Positions 1 to 12,100 of a DNA stretch of 64,000 bases are shown piece after piece. Every line of letters begins with the position of its first letter. Position 1 is the stretch's first letter. This stretch comes from Vitrella brassicaformis (Eukaryota > Sar > Vitrellaceae). Position numbers and translations under genes: made by a program. The notes under the pieces are model-generated. The model was not told where the DNA came from. It did not search any database and saw nothing but the letters and a program-made list of their open reading frames with translations. Location: NCBI GenBank assembly GCA_001179505.1, contig CDMY01000255.1, positions 337,936 through 401,935 on the forward strand, in the 5' to 3' direction.

Positions 1-59
1 TCCATCTCCCTCTCCCTCTCCCCGTGTGTATGCGATGCGTGTTGTGTTGTATGTGTTAG

Positions 60-3000
60 GGTGAGGCGTTGAGTGCTTTGTGCACCATGTCTGACCTGAG
101 GGTGTGCACCAGGCGGGCTGAGGACAACACGGGAGTCATGCTGCAATACGACAAAGACTGCAACCTCATCAACCAGACCATACAAGCTAGAGAGGTGAGT
201 AGGGAGGTAGGTATGTATGTCAGTCGACATACCGAGGGCAGGCAGCTGACACGGCAGGCCGGCCGGGACACCCGTGCCGTGGGTGCGTCCATCCGACTGT
301 GTGTGTCAGGTTGGTACGACAGTGTGTGTGAGTCAGCTGTTCCACGGCCTGCCGGTGCGCCATCGTGAGTTCCAGAAGACCATCAAGCAGCAGCTGGCCG
401 CCATGCTCTCACTGCTGCAAGCATACGCCATCCGACAGGGCAATTGCAGATTCACATGCACAAATGAAACCCCAAGGTAGGTAGGTATCCATGGCATGGC
501 CGGGCCGCACACCACCTACTCTACTCACGCACTACCGACAACCGAGCAGACAACGCACGCACCCCGTTGTTGGTTGCCACAGGGAGCGTCGCAAGACGAG
601 CACTTTGCTGGCCACGTCGGGCAGGTCTTCATCGCTTCGCAGTGGTGCCAGCACCGTCCTGGGCTACAAAGTCACCAACGACCTTGTCGACTTCGAAATT
701 GCACACGCGGGGGGTGGGGCAGCCGACAGCAGCCAGGCGGGGGGCTCATCACACACTAACAACAGAACGGCACACCCGCCGTGGAAGTAAGGGCCACACA
801 CAGACACACACACACGCAGGCAGGCAGACAGGCAGACAGACAAGCGCGGGCGAGAGAGAGTTGCCTGTGGATCCGTGTGTGCATGGCTGCGTGTGGTGTC
901 TGTCCAGGTGTGTGGGGTTGGTATCTGCAGCCCAGAAGGGTCGTCGGACACATGACATACAGTTCTTCTTTGTCAACGGGCGACCCGTAGACACCCCCAA
1001 ACGAATCGCCAGGTGGGTTGGTGGGCATAATGGCACGCACCGCACTGCAGCCGCCACACACACCCTCCGTCCATCCGTGTACGTGTGTGTCCTGTCCTGT
1101 ATGGTGTGTATTGTATGTGTGTACCTATCTCTCTCTCTCCAAGGTGTCTGAATGACGTGTACCGCCAGTCGACGTGCAAGTCCTGGCCCGCCTACGTGCT
1201 CGACTTCCAAATCGACAACGGTACACATCAAGACAAGCTTGATGCTCTCACTAGATGAGATGCGATGCTGTGTTGACTGCCCGCTCTGTCTATCTGTGTG
1301 GTGTGCAGATGCTGTGGATGTCAATGTGACGCCAGACAAGAGGACCATCCTGCTGCAGAACGAACAAGCAATCGCCGATGCGCTGGGGGTTCGTGCGGGG
1401 GACGCACTCGTTCGCGGGACAGACAGACATACAGACATCTTTTCCATCAACTACTACTTGTTTGTTCTGTGTACAGGCCGGGTATGAGCGCATCTTGCAG
1501 CCGTCTGCATCGTCATATGAGGCCAGCAGTCTGGCCGGCGGCGCGGCACCACCCTCCATCCGCGATTACTTCAAGAGCCAACAGCCGCGGCAGGAACGGC
1601 CGCTGCCCCCACAGAAACAGGAGCCGATGGTGCTGGACGACGGGGACCACAATATGGGGGAGCAACAGGGGCCGGGGGAGCCACCACCAGCAGCGCCGGA
1701 CGCGGGTGTGGCTGGTGAGGCGGCTCATGACATGGGGGCTGAGGCGGGTCAGCACCAAGAGGACGATAGTGCCACAGAGGAGGAGAAGAGCGACCAGGAT
1801 GTCGGCCCGTCGCCACCACGGGTGTCTGACCGTTCGGCTAAGGCCCCTCCCCCCCGTGCTGCGCGACGGCCACCCAGCGACATGATGCAGTCAGCGGGGT
1901 GGCAGAAGCGGGTCAAGGTGGAGGAGGGGGAGGAAGAGGGCCACGGGGAGGAGCGCAGCGAGGCAGACCCACGGTCAGAGAATCGACACGGCAGGAGAGG
2001 TCCCCCATCTGCTCCGCAACAATCGGCATCGGCGATGGGCGACCGCCCTGTGGGTGGATCAGCGGCTGATGCATCCTTACCAATGTCACAAGTGTCTGAG
2101 GATCGGGATGACCAGCGCCATGTGCGTGTGTCCTCTCCCTCGCTGGCCGTGAGGCGGCGAGTGCATCAGCGAGGCAATGCCATGCTGACAGAGTTCACCC
2201 TGCAGGCACCGTCGGACGGCGTGTCAGCTGCCAGGAGCTTCCGCGTCTCTGAGTGGGCCCCCAGCAGCTCTGGTGGCGGCTCACGAGAGCAGTCGGGAGC
2301 GCCGTTGGTGTCGGTCAAGGAGGAGGGATGTTGTGGGGATGACGGCGACGAGCTGCGGGCCAGCAGTGTCAAGACAGTGGTTGGAAATTCCGGCCAGCAG
2401 GTCAAGGTCACCACATTCGAACCCTCCCCGACTGTGCCATGTCACCCCAAACCACATCCCTCAGTGGCAGCAGCAGCTGCTGTTGCGGGTGTTGGTGTTG
2501 GTGGTTACATTGAGGATGCTGATATCGACATGGGTGAGGGGCCCGCCGCTGCCACGAGTAGTGCTAGTGGAGCCATGGGGAGGAAGAGGCGGAAGGCAGG
2601 GAGCCAAGAGGTGCCTGTGGCCGGTCTGGAGCAGCAGAGGGGCGGTAAGGGTGGCCGTGGGGTCTGGGCCCCGGATGGTGACATAGAGATAGTGGAGGGC
2701 GATGCCGATCTGGACATGGCCATTGCCGAGGGGGCGGGCGGTGCAGGTGATGAAGGTGCGGGTGAGGGCCAAGGTTCCGACGGCGGCGGGCGACGCGACG
2801 CAATGGAGGTGGAGGCAAGACCGCCCACCAATGGCGACAGCCAGAACTGCCTGGGCGTCGACTTGAGCCAGCTGAGAGACAGATGGCGTCGACGGTGCGG
2901 CGGGGACACACATGTCGATGGTGCCACTGCGTGTCCTGGCGGCATCCAGCCGCAAGACGACGGCGGTTCAGCTGATGCGTCATCGATGTCGTTCCCTGCT

Positions 3001-4333
3001 GCCTTCTCGCTGAGCTCTAGATGCGAGCCGCAGAGCATCGCCGCTGTGGAGTCGTCGACCATCAAGTTCGACAAGGACTGGTTCACCAAGATGCGGGTGT
3101 GCGGCCAGTTCAACATGGGCTTCATCATCGCATCGCTGCCCGACGCCCACACACATGCGCATGCCCACCCCACCCACCAGCCGCCCAACAGCAGCCACAG
3201 CGGGGGGGAGGGGGAGGGGGGTGACACCACTCAGTCGCTCTTCATCATCGACCAACACGCCAGCGACGAGAAGGCCAGGTGAGTGGGTGACGAGCCACAC
3301 ACAGAGATGAATGAATGAATGAATGAATACTGTAGATACCACGTGTTGTGTTGTGCGTTCGTCGGTCGGTTTGTGTCGTGTTGTTATGCTGTCTGTCATG
3401 TGCAGGTTTGAGCACCTGAATCAGCATTCCTCCATCCAGTCGCAGCCTTTGATCCACCCACTGCAGCTTCATCTCACCCCCGCACAGGAACAGGTGGGTG
3501 GGTGGGGGGGACGGACGCGAATCGAATGCATTCATGCCAGCCATGCACCCACCATTTAGCCGCCCCACCCACCCAGCCACCCACCCACCCCTCATTCATT
3601 CGTTAATTGGACCAGACCCACCCTCATCCACTTTGTCCATCGATGTGATGTGTTTCCTGTCATGCACTGCACTGCAGGTGGTGGAGGACCACCTGGAGGT
3701 GTTCCGGATGAACGGGTTTGGCGTGTCCTTTGACCCTGATCAAGTGGCTGGTCGCCGTGTGCTGGTGCGGTCCATCCCACACACACACAACAAGGCCCTG
3801 GGCGAGGAGGACTTCATCGCACTCGTGCACCAGCTATACGAACACCCGTGGAAGCCCCCCAAACACAACGACACAACCGCACCCACTGGCGGGGCGGGGA
3901 GCCGAGACACATGGGGCACTCTGCTGGCCGGTGTGCCACGGCCCAAACGAGTCTGGGACGTGCTGGCATCAAAGTACGTACGTGGGCAAACTGACCCCCA
4001 GCAAGCCAGCCACACTACGGTGGAGAAGCAGGGAGTGATGGTCTGTCTGTCTGTCTGTCTGTCTTGTGTGTTGTCTTGATGTCCTTTCTGTGTGTCAGGG
4101 CGTGTCGTTCTGCGGTGATGATAGGGAAGGGTCTGAATGTCTATGAGATGTCCCAGCTGGTGAGCCGCATGTCCACCCTCCAGCAGCCATGGAACTGTCC
4201 CCATGGCCGGCCCACCATGCGGCACCTCATCCACACCACTGGAGCCACCACAGCACAAGACCACCACCACATCGCCCCGGCCGACGACCAGGGACACGCA
4301 GACCAGCGATTCATCGGACGTGTGTTCGTGTAG
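60..4333 (+). CDS. PMS2: DNA mismatch repair endonuclease, MutL/PMS2 family (5' end outside window)
   Basis: MutL homologue that would pair with MLH1 and nick the daughter strand in nuclear mismatch repair. Exons seen: about 60-195, 310-476, 583-785, 908-1010, 1144-1219, 1308-1389 (donor uncertain), 1478-3278, 3406-3493, 3677-3973 and 4099-4333; the ATPase start lies before the window. The transducer domain shows [29 protein letters not shown] and [13 protein letters not shown]. Exon 1478-3278 is a long acidic, low-complexity linker. The C-terminal domain carries [11 protein letters not shown], the endonuclease motif [12 protein letters not shown] (the DQHAX2EX4E form, split by the intron at 3279), ACRSAVMIG and CPHGRP. 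All metal-binding motifs of active PMS2 are therefore present. PMS1 and MLH3 are less likely because the DQHA, ACR and CPHGRP set matches PMS2 best. The intron at 477 begins with tandem GTAG. Confidence 0.93.
3308..3328 (+). repeat. (AATG)n microsatellite in PMS2 intron
   Basis: Five AATG units in the intron that interrupts the DQHA endonuclease motif. Confidence 0.85.
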
Positions 4334-4644
4334 CCGCCCAGCCAGACGATAGATACCTAGCGGCCGGTCAGTCAACTGATATCAGTTGGTTGATTCATTG
4401 ATTGACCTTGTCGTCGACGCATCCATTGAGTGAGTTCTGACGATACACACTTGTACATTCAGATGGATGTATGCTTGGACAAGCTTAAGCTGGTGGGTGG
4501 AGTGTGTGAGACATTCATTCATTCATTCATGCGTACATACACACAAACAAGCCGTGAGGCACCGGATGGGTCTGTCTCATATCAAAGCAAAACGAGTCCT
4601 TCCTCACTTGAGACGGATAGGTCCACGCACTAGCCAGGGCTAGG
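4334..4644. other. Intergenic, convergent 3' ends of PMS2 and gamma-SNAP
   Basis: About 310 bp between two stop codons. It holds short ATTC/CATT repeats and no open gene. No tRNA cloverleaf or other RNA could be recognised. Confidence 0.5.
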
Positions 4645-5619
4645 TCATGTAAGATCAGGGAGGCCTTCCTGCTCCTCAGTAAGACCTGGCTCACCAGGCC
4701 GGGCGGCCCCACCCGCCGCCCCTGGTGCCGCAGCGGCTGGAGGTGCCATGGCCCCGCCCACCGCCTGGCTCCTGAGCTCGACGGCCATCCTGGCCAGCTC
4801 TATGGGGAGAAATGTCCATGTCTGCTTGGACATGACGGCTTTGAATGCATCGGCGTCCCCCTGCTGGTAGGCATCGATGGCCTGTGTGGCCAGCTCATAC
4901 TCCTTGGTCGCCAGGAAGTTGCCCTCGCCCTGGTCCACAGCGGCACTGACGGCACGGTCGGCACGCACGGGGTCGTCCTGCTGCAGATACACCACCACCT
5001 GACCCAGCACCTCCTTGGCCAGCAGGGATGTCTGCTGCAGCTTCACCAGACACGCCTTGTGCTGCTCGATGGCGGCCACCAGCTTGTCGTATCGGCGTTG
5101 TTTGGCCAGGAAGTTGATGTAGAGCTTGAAGACGTCGGTGGCCATGTAGGGCTTGTCCTGGTCGTCATAGAGCTCCAGGCACTCGTCATAGGCCCTCTCG
5201 ACGGCATTGGCGTCATGCAGGTCCGACTCGTACAGCCCGGCCATCTTCTGCAGCAGCCGACAGGCAACGTCCATCTTGCCCGACAGCTTGAAGCGGTCCA
5301 CCGCCTTGCTCATGAGCTCCAGTGCCCTCCGGCTGTCCTTCTGCTCACGATGCACCAGAGTGGCCGCCGCCTCATAGGCCCGTGCAGCAGCAAAGATGTC
5401 ACGGTGCTTCTCTCGTGTGTCTGCGGCCTGCAGCCACGCATCAATGGCACTGAGGAAGGACCCGCCGGCCTCGAAGCAGGTGGCCGCCTGGGACAGCTCC
5501 ATGCCGGCTGCCAGGTAGTCGGGCGTGAACTTGAGAACCAGCGGGTTGGTCTTGAGGTACTTCTGGGCCTTCCGCAGGTGCTCCTCCCCCTCTGTCAGCT
5601 TCTTGCTGCCGCCAAACAT
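4645..5619 (-). CDS. NAPG: Gamma-soluble NSF attachment protein (gamma-SNAP)
   Basis: Adaptor that joins NSF to SNARE complexes so they can be disassembled after membrane fusion. It is a single uninterrupted exon of 324 codons, near the usual SNAP length. The sequence is an all-helical TPR-like solenoid. Residues 9-40 (EEHLRKAQKYLKT, then LKFTPDYLAAGMELSQAATC) follow the gamma-SNAP pattern more closely than alpha/beta-SNAP. The tail is Ala/Pro/Gly-rich and ends in an acidic stretch (EEQEGLPDL). An in-frame ATG at 5646 would add nine residues. I prefer 5619 (MFGGSKKL) because it matches the family start and leaves the promoter octamer at 5650-5657 outside the coding sequence. It is head-to-head with the POLE4-like gene. 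It is unusual here in having no intron. Confidence 0.88.
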   Translation of the reverse strand: MFGGSKKLTEGEEHLRKAQKYLKTNPLVLKFTPDYLAAGMELSQAATCFEAGGSFLSAIDAWLQAADTREKHRDIFAAARAYEAAATLVHREQKDSRRALELMSKAVDRFKLSGKMDVACRLLQKMAGLYESDLHDANAVERAYDECLELYDDQDKPYMATDVFKLYINFLAKQRRYDKLVAAIEQHKACLVKLQQTSLLAKEVLGQVVVYLQQDDPVRADRAVSAAVDQGEGNFLATKEYELATQAIDAYQQGDADAFKAVMSKQTWTFLPIELARMAVELRSQAVGGAMAPPAAAAPGAAGGAARPGEPGLTEEQEGLPDLT

Positions 5620-5649
5620 CTCCAAATGCCACTTGGGGAACCTCATCAA

Positions 5650-5657
5650 AGCTCGCA
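5650..5657 (-). promoter_or_regulatory. TGCGAGCT octamer, gamma-SNAP/POLE4 promoter
   Basis: On the minus strand the site reads CTGCGAGCTTTGATG. It shares 13 consecutive bases (TGCGAGCTTTGAT) with the site at 7377. It lies in the 108-bp gap between start codons 5619 and 5728. A function as a bidirectional promoter element is inferred from recurrence at eight divergent pairs. Confidence 0.55.
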
Positions 5658-5727
5658 GAGTGGAAGCCGATCGGTTCTTGGGTGTTCGTTCGTTCGGGTG
5701 GGAAAGCAGCTTGTTGACGAGGTGAAG

Positions 5728-6525
5728 ATGTCTGGAAAGGGCAAGAGAAAGATGAGCGATGAGCTTGACCAGTCTGCGGCTTCCGACGGTCCGCCAGAGG
5801 GCGGCGTGAAAGATGTCAAGCCAAAGAAGACAAAGACGACCAGCACCGTCAAGAGAGCCCTCCATTTCCCTGAAACACGCGTGCGCAAGATGATGCGGAT
5901 GGCCAACTCGTCGGAACGATGCTTCAAGAGGGAGGTCAGCAAGTATGTGCTCTGCCTGCGGCCGCCCACACACACGCACTGGTTGCTTCTGGCTTGCTTT
6001 CCTGCGGCAGATGTCGTTTCTCATTTGTCGAGCAGCGGTGAGCCGAGTGCAGTGCATGCAGCGAGAGGCCGGCCACCCTGAACGAATTGTGAATGGATAA
6101 ACTGATGCATTGCATTTCATTGTGATTCCAGGAGATGTTCCTCGCCAAGCTCACCAGGTACGGACACACACGACACATAAAAACATAGTTCCGCTTCCCG
6201 CCGCAGGGCAGGGCCCGTGCGTGTCATTAAGATCAGGCAGTGAGTGGTTGCCGCTGTTGCTGCGGTGTTTGTGTGTTCAGGGACGTTATCGACACGTGCC
6301 ATGCCGTGCCCAAGGACATCAACATCATCCGCCTGGTGTGCACCATAGTACACAAGCATACCTTGTGTGTCGACCCATTGTATTCAGTCATACCACGTGT
6401 CGACCTGGTTGGTCGATGGGTGTGTGTGTTGTGTGCAGCACCACCTGATCTTGACGTCCCGCTCGTGGGAGCGCTACACGTTCCTCGAAGAGCTGTTCCT
6501 CTCACCCACACAATTACATGAATGA
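5728..6525 (+). CDS. Histone-fold protein, POLE4/Dpb3/CHRAC-like
   Basis: Small histone-fold subunit of the NF-YC/POLE4 type, which normally pairs with a partner (POLE3/Dpb4 type) in DNA polymerase epsilon or a chromatin-remodelling complex. Exons 5728-5934, 6011-6037, 6132-6157, 6281-6335 and 6439-6525 give 133 residues. After a basic tail, the histone fold begins at FPETRVRKMMRM. The core helix MSFLICRAAEMFLAKLTRDV aligns without gaps to the POLE4 core helix, and the domain ends HHLILTSRSWERYTFLEELF. That gap-free fit requires donor GTCAGC at 5935 rather than the stronger-looking GTATGT eight bases on, so intron 1 is slightly uncertain. NF-YC is less likely because its DNA-contact and NF-YA-binding features are not evident. 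Confidence 0.75.
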
Positions 6526-6730
6526 GAAATGAATCCTATGCTGCCATGCCAGGTGTCTGTCTGTAAGCCAGCTGACTGACTGACAGTGACTGTGCCTGCC
6601 TGCACCTCACCTGCCTGGCGACTGTAATTAATGTAATGTAATAAATGTATGTACATCAATCCAGTCTGTCTGTCTGTCTGTCTGTCTGTCGACAGACAAA
6701 CCCAAGAATGACTGACTGACGGTGCGCACC

Positions 6731-7287
6731 CTACAGATCAGAATCCGGCCGCTGGGTGTCCGTCGTCTCATGTTGGCTTGACTGAGTACTGCTGAGGAGT
6801 CGTGCGAATGCTGCGTCAGCCCTGGAGGATGCGGCTGGTAGGATGTAGTCGAGGACATCGAGTATCTCGGGGTGGTCGTGGAGCTCCTTGGCTGTGACGA
6901 CGCCCAGGACAGGCAGATGGGTGTTCTTGAGAAAGGGGGCGTAGAGGGGCATGTCCAGGCAGATCAGCAGGTGATGATGGAGCGGGGCGTTGGCCAGCAC
7001 CGTCTCGTCCACCCGCCCGGAGCCACCCTCCACCTCCAAGCCCCTGAAGTGGCTCTTCCAGTCTATGTGGAACTGGTGCTTGCTGCCCAACACCAGGGCG
7101 CTCCCGCGGAGCCGCTTCAGCTGCACCAGCAACTTGTAGGCACGCTTGTAATGCAGCAGCGTCGAATAAGGGTCCGTCAAGAAGCTGATATATAGCAGAC
7201 ACACAGACAGACAGGTTTCTGCCGTGCCGACTCCTTCCTCCTTGCCTACCTTGTGGAAACCTTCGTGGACAGTTTCGTGAAGTTCAT
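6731..7287 (-). CDS. Mitochondrial small-subunit ribosomal protein uS2-like
   Basis: Two exons, 7250-7287 and 6731-7184, give 163 residues starting MNFTKLSTKVSTS. The first exon is short and Ser/Thr/Lys-rich, as expected of a mitochondrial presequence. The body follows the uS2 order: a helix resembling bacterial TLxHLRRAYxFL (here STLLHYKRAYKLLVQLKRL), a strand like LFVGTK (ALVLGSKHQ), then a conserved Pro-Val-Leu-Gly-Val turn before the C-terminal ILDYILPA-like segment. It is much shorter and more divergent than bacterial uS2, so the assignment is moderate. It is convergent with the POLE4-like gene (205 bp between stops) and head-to-head with UTP11, another ribosome-related gene. The 65-bp intron ends in a TCTG-repeat pyrimidine tract. 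Confidence 0.55.
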
Positions 7288-7376
7288 TTCCTTAACAGAT
7301 CTTGACACAGCCTGATGATGCGCTCAAGTTGAGAGCCTCCACCAGCAACGTTGATGGATTCATGCACAAACATCAT

Positions 7377-7384
7377 TGCGAGCT
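7377..7384 (+). promoter_or_regulatory. TGCGAGCT octamer, uS2m/UTP11 promoter
   Basis: TTGCGAGCTTTGATT lies between the start codons at 7287 and 7458, about 90 and 73 bp from them. It has the longest match to the gamma-SNAP/POLE4 site. Confidence 0.55.
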
Positions 7385-7457
7385 TTGATTCCGTGAAACT
7401 GCTCGTCGTGGGCGAACGCGCGTGGTGCGCCCGGTATCTTTCGTACGAGTTAGTAGC

Positions 7458-8591
7458 ATGTCGTCAGGTTTGAAGCATGCAGTCAAGTCGCGAGTGCATC
7501 TTGAGCGAGGCGCGCCGCGGCACCGGCAGCGGTACGGGCTGCTGGAGAAGCACAAGGACTACAAACTCAGAGCCAGGAACTACCACGCAAAGGAGAAACA
7601 ACTGAGTGAGCAAGTCACCACACCCTGGCTGAGTGAATGCTGTCAACTGCGCTGTTCCCGCTGTGGTTGGGTGTTTGTGTACTGTTGTTGTGGTTTGACA
7701 GGCATTCTTCAGGAGAAGGCCCGCTCCCGCAACCCCGATGAGTTCTACTTCAAGATGGTCAACGCATCCTCCAAGGTACTACGTGACCTGTGTGAAGGAA
7801 GGCACGTAGCGGGGAGAGGGAGGCGGCACACACACACGCACCCATGTGCTTGTGTGTGCGCCCGTGTGTGTTTGTTTGCCTCGTGTGTGTCGATTGATTG
7901 ATTGATTGATTGATTGATTGGCCCGTGCGGTACGTACGTCCGTCCTTACGGGATGGCGTGTACCAGAAGCCGTCGGGTCCCGGGCAAAGCAAGGGCCAGC
8001 AGAGGCTGATGGACACGCAGAACCTGGCCTATGTGGCCATGCGAAAGAGCGTCGACGACAAGGTAGGGTGGATGGAGACAGAAACGGCCTCTCCCTCTGT
8101 GTCGCATGGCCATCCATGCATCCATGGTTGCGTGCAGCGGGTGGAAGCCCTTGAGTCTGAGCTGCATCGGACTGGCGAGGCACGACAAAATCGGCGATGG
8201 GTCTTCCACGACTCGGACGACGACGCACGCGAAAGGGAAGGGCCAGGCCCCACGAAGAAGAGACGTCTTGAAAGCAAAGGGGGGATGCAACAAGACAGCA
8301 GCAGCAGCAGCAGCCCTGCACAGCCGAGCAGCAGCGCGGCTGCTAGGGGCGACCATCAAGTCGGCAGAGCGGGTGATGGAGCGGCCCTAATGTACCAAGA
8401 GGTGGGTGGGTAGGTAGGGGGTGGCAGTGCAGTGCGGGCCTGCCTTCCAAGGCGTGTGTTGTGTTGTGTATGCTTGTGGTTAGGTTGAGAGGCGAAAGCG
8501 GCGGGCTGTGTCGTACCAGCGAGTCATCGACAATCTGACAGAGAGGAGAAAAGGACGAGACCACCGAAAGAAGAACGAGCGACTCCGGTGA
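7458..8591 (+). CDS. UTP11: U3 snoRNP-associated protein UTP11
   Basis: Small-subunit processome protein needed for 18S rRNA maturation in the nucleolus. Exons 7458-7605, 7702-7775, 7949 (or 7967)-8062, 8138-8401 and 8484-8591. The N-terminus MSSGLKHAVKSRVHLERG and the block HKDYKLRARNYHAKEKQL are typical of the family, as is RSRNPDEFYFKM. RLMDTQNLAYVAMRKSVDDK and VEALESELH match the middle. The C-terminus is strongly basic. An extra Ser/Gln/Arg-rich insert occupies exon 4. Odd point: the family-conserved DGV(H/Y) segment at 7952-7963 lies upstream of the only usable AG (7965-7966). Keeping it would need a non-AG acceptor, and using the AG deletes it. Both choices keep frame. Confidence 0.9.
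7892..7920 (+). repeat. (GATT)n microsatellite in UTP11 intron 2
   Basis: Seven consecutive GATT units followed by a GTACGTACGT stretch, immediately before the unclear acceptor of UTP11 exon 3. Confidence 0.9.
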
Positions 8592-9193
8592 CTGATGGAT
8601 GCTATGCAATCAATATACTCGCAGTGTTCTCGGGGACGGGCAAGGCAAGAAGGACAGAACAGACAGGACGGGCTGCCTCTTTTTGTTGTGTCGAGTGGCG
8701 AGAAGCGGGGCATGGTACTGATTGCTGTAGTGACTCATGACATAAAAGACATACATGCATTCGTACATTCATACGCACATGTATACCGCCTTATAGCCTG
8801 AAGGAAGGAAGGAGTGAATGAATGAATGAGTGGATGAGTGTATGTATGTGTGGTTGTCATGCACACATATACCATAAACGACCTTCATTCATTGATTCAG
8901 CCGTCCTGCAAGCTTCCTTCACTGAGCGTACGCGTCAGACAACACACCGTCCGTAATCAATCAAAGGTCCCTCCCGTCCCCAGACACTCACACTCACTCA
9001 CTCGTCCGGTCGGTCGTCGGTCGGTCAAGACACACATAAATACAGACAGACAGACATACGTGCCTGCCTGCCACTTTCTTTGTTCCTTTTGACACCCGTC
9101 GTTGCATTCATTGCCACAGCTGACGGAGGCATGCATGCCGTAGCCATCCTCCATCTAGGCCTACCAGGCCATCCGTCCAACCCACCTGCCCAG
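8592..9193. other. Intergenic, convergent 3' ends of UTP11 and the ankyrin gene
   Basis: About 600 bp of AATG/GGAA/CACTCA microsatellites and other simple sequence. No open coding region or RNA gene was recognised. Confidence 0.5.
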
Positions 9194-12100
9194 TCACTGA
9201 ATGGAGCACTTGCGTTTGTGGTGCCCCCTGCCGGCCGGTGATGGGAATGGTTTGCAGCCGGTGCCGTGATTGTGGCCCCTGCTGGTGTGCTGCTGCTGCC
9301 CCTGCTGCTGCTGTCGAGATGTGTCTTGGGTCGACCCGTTGTGGTCTCTCGATTCCTCAGCTGCAGCGGGCCCGGTGGTCAGGTCAAAGCTCTTACGGTT
9401 GAGAGCAGCCTCCATCACAGCAAATGTCGCCTCTGACACACAACACACACACGCATTCACAGAGAAAGCCCATGGATGAGCCGGGCGGTATACAGGCAAC
9501 AGTGGAAAGCGGTCACAGGGGCGTGCGGTGCGCCCGGTGCGTGTGGGTGGCAGGGAGGCAGGGAGGTTTACTGACTCACTGACTGACCGGGATCGCCCGA
9601 GTCGTGATGGAAGAGTGCAGGCAGGTTGAGCTCCCGGCACAATCGGCCACAGACGTGGGTACGGGTGAAGTTCAAGATCACCTCGGCATGCCGCCTCACA
9701 TCAGACGATATCGAACACCTGAAGACAATACAAGACACACACACACACACGTACATACAGACACCACGCACAACCAACCAGACAGACAGACAGACAGACA
9801 GAGATGGCTCCTCCCTCAGCCACACTCCGTCCTCGCTGCAAGATCTTTCCTGCCTGGCTGCGAGCGCCTCGCTAAGTAGGTACCCCACGAGTCCCTGACT
9901 CACTTTCTGGCGTATGTATTGGGGTCGTCTCTGTTGGCGTCTGGTGAGAGGACATCCGCCAGGTGCAGTGGGCTGGCGGCTTCGTCAAGTTGGGGGTGGC
10001 CGGGCGGCCCCGGCCGGGGCACTGGGGGGAATGAGGGCGTCTGCTGGTGGGGGTGGTCAGACGACACACCACTCACACCCTCCTTCAAACGAGGAGTCTA
10101 GTAGGGTACACACACACACACACACACGCCACGCGGAAATAAGTGGACTGTCTGTCGTGTGCCGGCGTTAAGGTGTGTGTGGTGGTACAGTACATCAGGT
10201 TCCACTTCGAGAAAGAGAGCATCCAGAGACGAGACGCCCCCAGGGATGGGTTTGATGATGGGACTGGGGCACACCGATGGCGGGGCAGACAGCAAGTCGT
10301 CAGACGACAAAGAACGACGAAGCTGCGACACAGCCCACAGAAATCGATGCAATCAATGCACTCACTTATCATGAGGTTGGTGAGGAGGCATTGCATTGCA
10401 TTGCATTGCATCCGTACGGTACCCTACCTGTGTGTTTTTGTCGCTGACCTCAGCGACGTATCCATGTGTGTTCATGAAGACCGCATGAGCGTAGCGGCTG
10501 ATCACCACCTGACCATCAGAGCTGCACACAGCACAGACACACGGAGACCCGTCAAGTAAGGGAGTGAGTGAGTGAGTGGATGGTGTTTGTTGTATTCTCT
10601 CTTGTTTCTCTCTCCCAGCCATGGCGTGCCGTGCCCTGACCGGTCATAGAGGAAGTGTTGGAAGCAGACGAAGGCCTCCTTGTGCTCAGTGCGGAAGGCG
10701 AATTGGTGCGGCTGCCTCTGCCTGAGGAAGGACCCCAGGAACATGTCGGTCTCTCGATCCCTGCCGCTGCCCCAGGGTTGGGACACCGGCAGCGACGGGG
10801 TGGCCACGGACGGGGTGGGCGGCTGGTGGGACAAAGTCGACACAGATGGGCCAACATACCCTCTCTCATGTGCACCACAGGGGACCTTGTGACCACCACC
10901 ACCACCACCAGCCACAGCAGGAGCAACAGCGGGTAGATCTGGCATGAGATCAAAGGATGCGAAGCTGTCGAGCACAAACCAGAGAGAGGGGTCCTTGACA
11001 GCCTCCTGGCCGTAGGCGTGAAGTGGGTGGACGTCGGGGGACGACTCGAGAGGCTGAGCGTCGGTCCCTGCCGCAGCTGCTTGCATGGGAACCCTGCCCT
11101 TGCCTGGCTGGAAGGCGCACGACGGGGGCTGTGGCTGTGGCTGTGGCTCTGGTTGTTGAGGAGGGTGAGTGTGAGGGCGTTGGTGTTCAGGTGGGTGGGG
11201 AGGGGGTGGGGGTTGTGGGGCGCCACCAGACACCGTCCCGGCCTTAGGGATGCGATCGATGAGAAGGACGAGGCAGCAGTCAGGGTGGTAGAGGGGCTGC
11301 GGCCGGTGGCTGCAGGCATCGCTGAAGCTCTGCAGCCACCACGACACGCTGCTGCTCCACGACACAAAATCCATCAAGTCGCGAAGACGCCATGACGGAT
11401 TGTAACGAGCCGTGCAAACACGCTCCTGAGCGGACAAGGCACCGGACACAACTGACTATAGGGTGTTGTCAGTCAGCGAGTCGGCTGGCCCCACGCCGCT
11501 CCAGCTAGGTATGAAAGTGTGAGTGTATGTACGTACGTACCTTTTGTTGACTGCCTGTCTTGGGTTGGGGGAGTGTGGGTGGGTGCAGCTGGGCCTGCTT
11601 GACGTCCATGTGGAGCCCCCCATCGGCCCTGCCGTCAATAACGCCATCCGGCGGTGGTCGCATGGTCTTGTCCCTTGTCATGTCGCTGGATGGCGGCTGG
11701 GACGAGGGTCTGGCAGTCGACGGGCTGGCCATAGACAACGTGGCCGGAAAACTCACTAAACATGCGCAACACGGACGTACGTACGTACACCACCGCCAAA
11801 GCAAAGCACAGCAGTCAGCCATGCAAGTTGTGTTGAGGGCTCTTTGGTGCTCGTTCTTTCTCTCGAGCTTACCAAGCCCGGTGGCCAGATCCGTGACGGA
11901 GCGCTGCAATGCAGATACATAGATGCGTTGATGGTGGCTATAAGGGAGAGGGGCTTGGTCGGCCAGTGCACTCATTGCATTGCCGTGTGTACGAGTGTGC
12001 GGAGGTATAAAGGTACGTACCTCCCTCCATGTCCTCAGTTTCCGCTTGTCTCGCTTGAAGTACCAACAGTTGTCGCGCGGGCTGTACGAGTACACAACGC

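Noticed and set aside
749-1450. Long antisense frames opposite PMS2 and many other exons
   Set aside because: They are GC-driven shadows, rich in repeat translations such as CVCVC and THTHT, with no domain.
10550-10640. Weak alpha-kinase-like pattern (FQHFLYDRSDGQ) in the ankyrin protein
   Set aside because: The catalytic Asp-Pro and zinc-binding residues expected afterwards are not visible.
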